Assembly: GCA_039815465.1 (NCBI GenBank)
Contig: JBCBZG010000013.1
Location: 37,394 to 101,393, forward strand
DNA length: 64,000 nucleotides
Source: Shimia_B sp039815465
GTDB lineage: Bacteria; Pseudomonadota; Alphaproteobacteria; Rhodobacterales; Rhodobacteraceae
Reading direction: 5' to 3'
In this document: positions 33,577-40,335 of the stretch, piece after piece
How positions within the stretch are numbered: position 1 is the stretch's first letter
Layout of the letters: each line of letters opens with the position of its first letter
Notes under the pieces: model-generated
Databases searched by the model: none
The model's input: the letters and a program-made list of their open reading frames with translations, nothing else
What the model was told of the DNA's origin: nothing
Made by a program: the position numbers and the translations under genes

Positions 33577-33954
33577 ATGGCAGCGGTTTCCACCCACGAG
33601 ATGAGCAACGCCACCCGCGCGCTCATCACCCGCACCTTAGAAGAAGAAAAAGCCGAGGAGATCGTGGAGATCGACCTGCGCGGCAAGTCGGAGATGGCCG
33701 ATAGCATGGTCATTGCCTCCGGCCGCTCGACGCGTCAGGTCTCTGCCCTGGCTGAAAAGCTGGTCGACAAGCTGAAGCAAGAGCTTGGCGTGCTCTGCCG
33801 CGTCGAAGGCAAGGGCGCTGGCGATTGGGTGTTGCTCGACGCCGGGGACGTGGTCGTGCACCTCTTCCGTCCGGAAGTGCGTGAGTTCTACCAACTCGAA
33901 AAGATGTGGCAGAACCCGGGCCAAGGCGCGTCGACGCCACCAAAGCCAGAGTGA
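33577..33954 (+). CDS. rsfS: Ribosomal silencing factor RsfS
   Basis: 125 residues from ATG 33577; GTG 33568 and ATG 33604 are alternatives, and the last matches the start of E. coli RsfS. It binds L14 on the 50S subunit and blocks subunit joining under starvation. Conserved blocks: AEEIVEIDLRGKSEMADSMVIASGRSTRQVSALA, then GDWVLLDAGDVVVHLFRPEVREFYQLEKMW. The gene order rsfS-rlmH is conserved widely in bacteria and is present here with 25 bases between. It may be coupled to an upstream short ORF. Confidence 0.94.
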   Translation: MAAVSTHEMSNATRALITRTLEEEKAEEIVEIDLRGKSEMADSMVIASGRSTRQVSALAEKLVDKLKQELGVLCRVEGKGAGDWVLLDAGDVVVHLFRPEVREFYQLEKMWQNPGQGASTPPKPE

Positions 33955-33979
33955 GGCAGGGGCTGCGGCCCCGGCAACG

Positions 33980-34450
33980 ATGCGCGTAACCATCTGCGCC
34001 GTCGGTCGGCTGCGTGCCGGCCCAGAAGCCACACTGATCGATGACTACGCAGCGCGCTTCCAACGTACGGGGCGGGCGCTGGGCATCACAGAGCTGCGCA
34101 TTCTAGAGGTCGAGGACCGCAAAGGCGGCGGGCGCGACGCGGAAGCTACGCTGTTGGCTAAGTCCATTCCGAAAGGGGCAACAACGATCGCCTTGGATGA
34201 GCGCGGAAAGGTGATGCCCTCCCCCGAATTTGCAAAACGCATCGCGCGCTGGCGCGATAATGGGGCCCAAGACCTGGTCTTTCTCATCGGCGGCGCGGAC
34301 GGGATCGCGCCAGAGTTACGGGCCCGCTGTGATGCGGCGGTCAGTTTTGGCGCCATGGTCTGGCCCCATATGCTCGCCCGCGTGATGCTGTCAGAACAAC
34401 TCTACCGCGCGGCCACCATCCTGGCGGGCAGCCCCTATCACCGATCTTGA
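33980..34450 (+). CDS. rlmH: 23S rRNA pseudouridine1915 N3-methyltransferase
   Basis: 156 residues from ATG 33980, the standard length. SPOUT-class enzyme with the trefoil knot: FLIGGADGIAPELRARCDAAVSFGAMVWPHMLARVMLSEQLYRA, then SPYHRS at the very C terminus, which contacts the substrate. It methylates pseudouridine 1915 in helix 69 of 23S rRNA in assembled ribosomes. It follows rsfS. Confidence 0.96.
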   Translation: MRVTICAVGRLRAGPEATLIDDYAARFQRTGRALGITELRILEVEDRKGGGRDAEATLLAKSIPKGATTIALDERGKVMPSPEFAKRIARWRDNGAQDLVFLIGGADGIAPELRARCDAAVSFGAMVWPHMLARVMLSEQLYRAATILAGSPYHRS

Positions 34451-34508
34451 CCCCCTAAGCAGCCCACGACCCGCGCTGCGCCCAGATTTGCGCCCCGCCC
34501 CCTCCACC

Positions 34509-34565
34509 GGCGCCAAAAGTTTTCGCAAAACTTTTCCGTGCGCGGCGGTGGCCCGCTGCGCGGGC
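34509..34565 (+). repeat. Intergenic palindromic repeat, family A copy 1
   Basis: AAAAGTTTT (34515-34523), CGC, AAAACTTTT (34527-34535), followed by a GC-rich hairpin region (CGCGGCGGTGGCCCGCTGCGCGGGC). The same two-part unit recurs at 35901-35958 and in diverged form at 56135-56185. The A/T stem with a T end can act as a terminator for rlmH. Confidence 0.8.
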
Positions 34566-34598
34566 TAGACGCTGGGCGGCACCGTGGTATGGGGCGGC

Positions 34599-35567
34599 AT
34601 GTTTGAACTTGCTGCTGCCAACCTGCTGTCGCCCATCATCTTGAGCTTTGCCCTTGGGTTGCTTGCGGCGCTGGCGCGGTCTGATCTGACGATCCCGGAG
34701 GCTGTGGCTAAAGGGATGTCGATCTACCTTTTGTTTGCCATCGGCTTCAAGGGTGGGGTTGCGGTGGCCGAAAATGGCATCGACGCGCAGCTCTTGGCGA
34801 CGTTGGGGGCGGGGTTCGCGCTTTCAGCCATCATCCCGTTCGTGGCCTTTGCGCTTCTTCGGGTGATCACCCAGCTCGATACGCTGAACGCGGCCGCCGT
34901 CGCCGGTCACTACGGGTCTATTTCCATTGTGACCTTCGTCGCGGCGAGTTCTGTGCTCGATGCGTCGGGGGTGACGGGCGAGGGCTACATGGTGGCCACC
35001 GCCGCGATCATGGAGGCGCCCGCCATCCTGTCGGCGCTTTGGCTGGCCTCCCGCGCGTCGGGTGAAAGCCGGATGGATGCAGGCCTTCTGCGCGAAATCC
35101 TACTCAATGGCTCCATCGTGCTCTTGGTCGGAAGCTTTCTGATCGGGCTTATCACGGGCACAGAAGGTCTTACGCTGATTGAGAGCTTTATCGTGGCGCC
35201 ATTCCAGGGGGTTTTGTGTCTCTTCCTACTCGACATGGGGCTTATCGCCGGGCGCGGCCTGCGCGAGACGCGGGGGGTTCTTGGAACAGGAACGATTGTC
35301 TTTGGCGTCACGATGCCCGTGATTGGCGCCACGATGGGGATGGCGACCGCGCTCCTTATCGGGCTCTCCACGGGTGGGACGTTGCTTATGATGGTACTGT
35401 CGGCCTCAGCCTCCTACATCGCGGTGCCTGCGGCCATGCGCGTGGCGTTGCCAGAGGCCAAGCCCGCGATTTATCTGACGCTCTCGCTTGGGATCACCTT
35501 TCCCTTTAACCTGGTTGTGGGCATCCCGCTTTACCTCGCGGCGGCCCAGATGGTGACAGGAGGCTAG
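34599..35567 (+). CDS. sbtA: SbtA-type sodium-dependent bicarbonate transporter
   Basis: 322 residues from ATG 34599, with ten hydrophobic segments in two inverted halves. Family markers are AIGFKGGVAVAE near residue 52 and GHYGSISIVTFVAASSVLDASG near 105, plus an Asp/Glu-rich cytosolic loop between halves (RASGESRMDAGLLREI). SbtA imports bicarbonate with sodium in cyanobacteria; alphaproteobacterial homologues are less studied. The next gene, three bases on, encodes a PII-like SbtB, the regulator that binds SbtA in cyanobacteria. This conserved pairing supports the assignment strongly. Confidence 0.92.
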   Translation: MFELAAANLLSPIILSFALGLLAALARSDLTIPEAVAKGMSIYLLFAIGFKGGVAVAENGIDAQLLATLGAGFALSAIIPFVAFALLRVITQLDTLNAAAVAGHYGSISIVTFVAASSVLDASGVTGEGYMVATAAIMEAPAILSALWLASRASGESRMDAGLLREILLNGSIVLLVGSFLIGLITGTEGLTLIESFIVAPFQGVLCLFLLDMGLIAGRGLRETRGVLGTGTIVFGVTMPVIGATMGMATALLIGLSTGGTLLMMVLSASASYIAVPAAMRVALPEAKPAIYLTLSLGITFPFNLVVGIPLYLAAAQMVTGG

Positions 35568-35570
35568 TCG

Positions 35571-35879
35571 ATGCAGACCCATCCCGCGAAACGCGTCGAG
35601 ATCACGATTGAGGCGCCAATGGAACGGCGCCTGCGCGAGGCGCTCGATGAGGCAGAAATCGGCGGGTACACGATCCTGCCCGTGCTCGGCGGCTCAGGTC
35701 GCTCAGGCCCCTGGACGCGGGATGGCCAATTGGGCCGGTCGGGGATGGTGCAGTTCATCTGCATCATCCGGCCAGAACGGCTCGACGGGTTACTCGACGC
35801 GGCGTTTGCGGTGGTGGAACGACATATCGGTGTGGTCACTATTACCGACGCTCATGTTCTACGCGCGGAGCGCTTCTAG
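35571..35879 (+). CDS. sbtB: SbtB-like PII signalling protein
   Basis: 102 residues, PII-like ferredoxin fold. It has strands RVEITIEAP and MVQFICIIRPERLDGLLDAAFAVVERH, a T-loop region GGSGRSGPWTRDGQLGRSGM (about 41-60), and a C-terminal strand VVTITDAHVLRAERF. In cyanobacteria SbtB senses cAMP/AMP/ADP and inhibits SbtA. The C-terminal Cys-Gly redox loop (R-loop) of cyanobacterial SbtB is absent here. It is three bases from sbtA and clearly cotranscribed. The ligand in this organism is not known. Confidence 0.88.
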   Translation: MQTHPAKRVEITIEAPMERRLREALDEAEIGGYTILPVLGGSGRSGPWTRDGQLGRSGMVQFICIIRPERLDGLLDAAFAVVERHIGVVTITDAHVLRAERF

Positions 35880-35900
35880 CGCGCCCTGCTCCCCGCGGGG

Positions 35901-35958
35901 GGCCAAAAGTTTTTCAAAAACTTTTCCATGCGCGGCGGTGGCCCCGCTGCGCGGGGGG
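35901..35958. repeat. Intergenic palindromic repeat, family A copy 2
   Basis: AAAAGTTTTT (35905-35914), C, AAAAACTTTT (35916-35925), then CGCGGCGGTGGCCCCGCTGC and a GC-rich stem. It is about 90% identical to copy 1 over some 50 bases and lies between convergent sbtB and the DUF4139 gene. Confidence 0.82.
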
Positions 35959-36029
35959 CACTTTGGACCCCGGGCGGGCGGGCGGGTGCGATGCGGCGTA
36001 TGCCGCGAGCGTCCGCACCGCACGGTGTA

Positions 36030-37640
36030 TTACGGCCGCCAGTTTAGGTTTTGGTCCTCTGGCCAGCGCAGATCAAAGCTTAGGTCGATCTGTTCCGCTC
36101 CGCCTGCGGGGATAGAAAGCTCCCACTCCATCACGCCCAATTGGTCGTCCAAATCGCGTGTATCTGGCGTCGGGTCCATCGTCACGCGGACCTCCAAATC
36201 CTCTTGCTGTGACGTCGGCACAGCGTAGCGCAGCCGCACATCGCGGGCCGCGTCACCCAGATTGCGCGCCTCCAGCCGCACACGGTCTTCACGCGTGGCT
36301 TGGCCCCGGATTATCCCGCGATCGCCTTCTTGTTGGTCCAAGAACGTAACCGACAGCGCCAAAGACCGCTCTGGTCCGAAACCGACCGTCGTCTCTGCCC
36401 CTGCGGGTACAAGGGGCAGCGCGCCTGTCCCAACGAGCGTTGCACCCCGGTAGACGATCGTTTCGCCCGCCAGCATCGGCTCCCCGCTGGTGTTTGCGAA
36501 GTCGGCCATCAGAAACGCGGTGTCGTCAAACCGCGGCGCCGCGAGCAAATACGGATCGGCCTCAAACCGGAGCGGTTCGAGCGCCACCTGCGCCCCCTCG
36601 CTCCCCGGCAGCAATGTCACCAGACGCGGCAGGTCGTAGCGGATCACGGCGCCATCTGCATCAACGCTCGCCGTTTCAAAGACGTCGGCCATGATCGCCG
36701 CTTCCATCACGGGTTCCGACATCGCGCCGTTGCGCATGCTAGCCATTGGCAGCGCTTCAAAGATCCGCGCGATGCTGCGGCGCACCTCGGTGGCGTCCAG
36801 GCGCTCGGTCAGCGACGCGGTGGAGAGTTTCACGGCGGTGTCTACCCACGGTTGCCCCTCGTGGGCGACGGTGACCGTGCGGCCAAATTCGACGGTGGCC
36901 GCGTTCTCATCCAGACGCACGTCATACCCGATGCTCCACCGCGCTGTTGGATCAAAGCCCGGCAACCGCACTGTGACCGGACCCGCGTCTGGGACTTGCA
37001 CCCGGAGCGTCATGAGCTGCCAGGTGTCGCGCGCGGGGCGCAGCGCGTCCAACGCCACCTCACTGCGCGTGAGCGCGGCGGCGGCGCGCTCTAGCCCCTC
37101 GCGCAGTTCGTCTTTTGCGGCATCCAAGGCGCGCCGGTCCGCGGCAAGCGTGACGAGCTGATCCCCAATGGCGCCCGTCACCGCCAAAAGCGCATCCGCA
37201 TCAGCGAGCGTATCGCCACCTGTCACGCTCCGCAAAAAGGCCGCTTGCGCATCGAGCGCGGCGATCTGCGCGTCTAGGGCGCGCCCCTCTTCTTCTAAGG
37301 CTGCAAGCGTCGTTTGAGCGGCGTCGCGGACGTCTCGCGCGGCGTCCACTGCGGGTGTGTCAAACTGCGCGGGGTCATGGCCGATGTTTGGCCCGATCGA
37401 AACGGCGCTCAAGATCGCCCCGTCCAGGACAGGCCGGATTTGACGGCTGCCAGCGTCTGCGGGGTCGAGCAGAACCAGGATGCTATGGTCCCCAGCTGGC
37501 AGGTCGAGCGTCACTTGGGCTTGCGTGAACGCCCCGAACGGAAAAACCTCTGCCGAGGTCACGGGCAGTGCGGTGGGGAACTCCTCCGCGGCTAGGAGAC
37601 CCGGAACCATCACCACAGACGCCAAAAGAAACGCACGCAT
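36030..37640 (-). CDS. DUF4139/DUF4140 (mucoidy inhibitor A-like) exported protein
   Basis: 536 residues from ATG 37640, with GGGAGGG seven bases upstream. The signal peptide ends at LLAAE (about residue 18). The N-terminal DUF4140 region carries TSAEVFPFGAFTQAQVTLDLPAGDHSILV. A coiled coil spans about 100-200 (TTLAALEEEGRALDAQIAALDAQ). The C-terminal DUF4139 beta-rich part closes with MEWELSIPAGGAEQIDLSFDLRWPED. The family is named for MuiA, but its biochemical function is unknown. The gene's ribosome site lies inside the asd terminator stem, so expression may depend on that structure. Confidence 0.87.
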   Translation of the reverse strand: MRAFLLASVVMVPGLLAAEEFPTALPVTSAEVFPFGAFTQAQVTLDLPAGDHSILVLLDPADAGSRQIRPVLDGAILSAVSIGPNIGHDPAQFDTPAVDAARDVRDAAQTTLAALEEEGRALDAQIAALDAQAAFLRSVTGGDTLADADALLAVTGAIGDQLVTLAADRRALDAAKDELREGLERAAAALTRSEVALDALRPARDTWQLMTLRVQVPDAGPVTVRLPGFDPTARWSIGYDVRLDENAATVEFGRTVTVAHEGQPWVDTAVKLSTASLTERLDATEVRRSIARIFEALPMASMRNGAMSEPVMEAAIMADVFETASVDADGAVIRYDLPRLVTLLPGSEGAQVALEPLRFEADPYLLAAPRFDDTAFLMADFANTSGEPMLAGETIVYRGATLVGTGALPLVPAGAETTVGFGPERSLALSVTFLDQQEGDRGIIRGQATREDRVRLEARNLGDAARDVRLRYAVPTSQQEDLEVRVTMDPTPDTRDLDDQLGVMEWELSIPAGGAEQIDLSFDLRWPEDQNLNWRP

Positions 37641-37641
37641 C

Positions 37642-37673
37642 AAAAAACCCTCCCAAAGCTGGCTTTGGGAGGG
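37642..37673 (-). terminator. asd terminator that contains the next gene's ribosome site
   Basis: A 12-bp perfect inverted repeat (37648-37659 with 37662-37673) is followed on the minus strand by six T (37647-37642). It is a full intrinsic terminator for asd. The 3' arm reads GGGAGGG and is the Shine-Dalgarno of the DUF4139 gene (ATG 37640). Confidence 0.9.
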
Positions 37674-37700
37674 TCGGTTATTCCGCGCTGTTAGGCAATA

Positions 37701-38723
37701 TCAGCCTTTCTTGAGCATCCGCTTACCGAGCGTTTCCGCGATCTGGACAGCGTTGAGCGCGGCCCCCTTGCGCAGGTTGTCGCTCACGCACCACAGGTTA
37801 ATGCCGTTGTCGATGGTGCTGTCTTGGCGGACGCGGCTGATGAAGGTCGCGTAGTCGCCCACGCATTCCACCGGCGTCACGTAACCCTTATCCTCGCGCT
37901 TATCGATGACCATGATGCCGGGCGCCTCGCGCAGGATATCGCGCGCCTCATCCTCGTCGAGGAACTCCTCGAACTCGATGTTCACAGCCTCGGAGTGGCC
38001 CACAAACACCGGCACGCGCACGCAGGTCGCTGTCACCTTGATCTTGGGATCGACGATCTTTTTCGTCTCGGCGACCATTTTCCACTCTTCCTTGGTGGAG
38101 CCGTCTTCCATGAACTTGTCGATATGCGGGATCACGTTGAACGCGATCTGCTTGGTGAACTGCTTGGGCGCGACCTCGGTCGTCGGGTTGTAGATCGCTT
38201 TGGTCTGATCCCAAAGCTCGTCGAGCCCGCCTTTGCCCGCGCCGCTCACCGACTGGTAGGTCGACACAACGACCCGCTTGATCCGCGCGCGGTCATGGAG
38301 CGGCTTTAGCGCCACCACCATCTGCGCGGTCGAACAGTTCGGGTTCGCGATGATGTTCTTTTTGGCATAGCCATCGACGGCTTCTGGGTTCACCTCCGGC
38401 ACGACCAGCGGCACGTCCGGGTCGTAGCGGTAGAGGGAGGAGTTATCGATGACCACGCAACCCGCCACTGCGGCCTTGGGCGCGTAGACCTTTGTCGCCT
38501 CGGACCCAACAGCAAAAAGCGCGATGTCCCAGCCCGTGAAATCGAACGTGTCCAGGTCCTCTGTCTTGAGTGTCTTGTCGCCAAGGCTCACCTCGGTGCC
38601 AATCGATTTTCGGCTGGCAAGAGCGGCGATCTTCTCAATCGGGAAGGTCCGCTCGTCAAGAATGTTGAGCATTTCGCGGCCCACGTTCCCGGTGGCACCC
38701 ACGACGACGACATTATAGCCCAT
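37701..38723 (-). CDS. asd: Aspartate-semialdehyde dehydrogenase
   Basis: 340 residues. NADP-binding GATGNVGREML is at residue 9, the catalytic Cys in NPNCSTAQMV near 130, and VSTYQSVSGAGKGGLDEL near 156 follows. It reduces aspartyl phosphate to the semialdehyde that feeds lysine, diaminopimelate, threonine and methionine synthesis. Length and motifs are those of the long Gram-negative type. It is a lone gene with its own terminator. Confidence 0.97.
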   Translation of the reverse strand: MGYNVVVVGATGNVGREMLNILDERTFPIEKIAALASRKSIGTEVSLGDKTLKTEDLDTFDFTGWDIALFAVGSEATKVYAPKAAVAGCVVIDNSSLYRYDPDVPLVVPEVNPEAVDGYAKKNIIANPNCSTAQMVVALKPLHDRARIKRVVVSTYQSVSGAGKGGLDELWDQTKAIYNPTTEVAPKQFTKQIAFNVIPHIDKFMEDGSTKEEWKMVAETKKIVDPKIKVTATCVRVPVFVGHSEAVNIEFEEFLDEDEARDILREAPGIMVIDKREDKGYVTPVECVGDYATFISRVRQDSTIDNGINLWCVSDNLRKGAALNAVQIAETLGKRMLKKG

Positions 38724-38836
38724 GACGTTTCCTTTCCTAAAGGCGTGGGGCGTGTACGCCCTGGGTCAGCAGAAGGAAAGGGGCAATGGCGCAACAAGGG
38801 CCGCTGCAAAGGTCTTGTTGAAAACCGTGGCAGCGC

Positions 38837-39997
38837 TCACACGGCCTGGCGGTACTGCGCCGCGCCGAAAGGGTCTGGTCGGACAGGGACTTTGAACGGT
38901 CTGACCTTTGCGCTGTCGTAGGTTCCCCGCTCTGCACCGTCGCAAGGTGCGGCTGCTGTCACATCAAACAGCGATTTGCCGTTCTTTTGGTGCCGTTCGA
39001 TCAAGCGCCGCACCTGTTTTCCCCGCGGCGGGATGTACCCGGCGGGGTCGGCCTGAAAGCTCGGCGTGCAAATGTCGGGAAAGAGCGATGCCACCTCCGC
39101 TCGGGCGCGTGGGGCCAGGGCCTTGAGCGCTTCGGGCCCGGTAAACAGGCTCTCGCTGAGGGCGCCGTTCGAGTAAATGACCTCGTGCCGGTCAAACAGG
39201 ATGTGGAAATACTCCACCTCCCCGATGTCTTGAGCGATCTCAATCCCCTCAATGCCGACAAGCTTTTTGGCGGGCAACAGGACGTCGCTCACACCAAACA
39301 TCCGCTCCGCGATTTTGGAGCGGACCAGGATCCGGTGCTGTGGCGAGACGATCAGGTCCCGCTCCGGCAGCCCCGCGCCGAGCGCGCCTGCGCGAACACG
39401 GATCGGACGCAAACCGGGCGAGGCCTTAAACGCGAACCCCGTGTAGGACCGCGACCCGACCCAACGGACCGCGCTATAGCGCCCATCCTTGGTCAATACC
39501 GTGTCCCCGGCTTTGAGCTTTTCCACCGGAACCTGTCGCCCTGCATCGCAGGTAATCAGCGTCCCTGCGGCAAAGCAGATCACCCCGCTATAGGGGACCG
39601 TGCCGTCGCGGTTGATAAAGGTGTAGGTGCGCGTAACCCCGGTATCAAACATCCAAGCGGGCGGTAGGGCAGGGACGGTAAAGTAGGTTTCCGTGGGAAA
39701 GCCCCCGACCGAGTTCGAGAACAGCTCGTAGACGTCGAACGTTTCCCCCGTGCCGGTATTCTCGAACCGGTAGAGCCCGCGCGTTCGGATCGTTTCGCCG
39801 ACACCAAACGGCGCCGCACTGGAGGCGACGACCTCTTGGTCGCCATTAAACTCGCCAGAGCCCGCGGTCTCGATATCATTAAAAATCGCGTCTTGGTTGC
39901 CGTCATCATCGCGCACGGTGATGTTGCCGGTGTAGGAAAAACCGTCGCTGCCGCCAACATTCACGCGCTGATACACGCGAACAAAATAGTCAGGCAT
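38837..39997 (-). CDS. Hint-domain protein
   Basis: 386 residues. Residues 1-140 form a beta-rich domain of unknown type (GGSDGFSYTGNITVRDDDGN, then FENTGTGETFDVYELFSNS). The Hint domain starts at about 144 with CFAAGTLITCDAGRQVPVEKLKAGDTVLTKDG, the Cys being the candidate nucleophile, and includes SPQHRILVR and YFHILFDRHEVIYSNG. Hint domains drive intein or hedgehog-type self-cleavage. This class is abundant in Rhodobacterales, where it is linked to secreted proteins. There is no signal peptide. A C-terminal region of about 110 residues follows the Hint core, so this is not an intein. Confidence 0.88.
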   Translation of the reverse strand: MPDYFVRVYQRVNVGGSDGFSYTGNITVRDDDGNQDAIFNDIETAGSGEFNGDQEVVASSAAPFGVGETIRTRGLYRFENTGTGETFDVYELFSNSVGGFPTETYFTVPALPPAWMFDTGVTRTYTFINRDGTVPYSGVICFAAGTLITCDAGRQVPVEKLKAGDTVLTKDGRYSAVRWVGSRSYTGFAFKASPGLRPIRVRAGALGAGLPERDLIVSPQHRILVRSKIAERMFGVSDVLLPAKKLVGIEGIEIAQDIGEVEYFHILFDRHEVIYSNGALSESLFTGPEALKALAPRARAEVASLFPDICTPSFQADPAGYIPPRGKQVRRLIERHQKNGKSLFDVTAAAPCDGAERGTYDSAKVRPFKVPVRPDPFGAAQYRQAV

Positions 39998-40335
39998 GCC
40001 AAATACCCCGCCACTGTGTCAGCGGCGACCGCTTGGCAAAACCAAACAGGCGGCACGAGCCGCTGTCTGTGAACCACACGTCTATCAGCCCGCACCTTTA
40101 CGCATGAGCTCGCCCTGGCATGCCGGGCGTCAATGTTATGTGAACAAAAGTCACCTGCCGTCGGGGATTGTTCCCTCTTACGGAAACAATTAACGGAAAA
40201 CTTTATCAAAGCAATGACTTCGGTCTGAAGCCGCCCCGAATTGGCTGATTTCGTTCGCTAAGCGGTTCAAAAATGACTCACTTACCGCGGGATGGCTCCC
40301 GCGGTGGCAAGCTGTGCTTGAGCTGTTGGTGCGTT
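39998..40335. other. Non-coding gap upstream of the Hint gene
   Basis: About 340 bases with no credible gene. It should contain the promoter of the Hint gene (minus strand) and the transcript end of the M3 peptidase operon. An imperfect dyad, ATTGTTCC and GGAAACAAT near 40168-40191, is the only structure noted. No terminator with a T tract was found. Confidence 0.5.
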
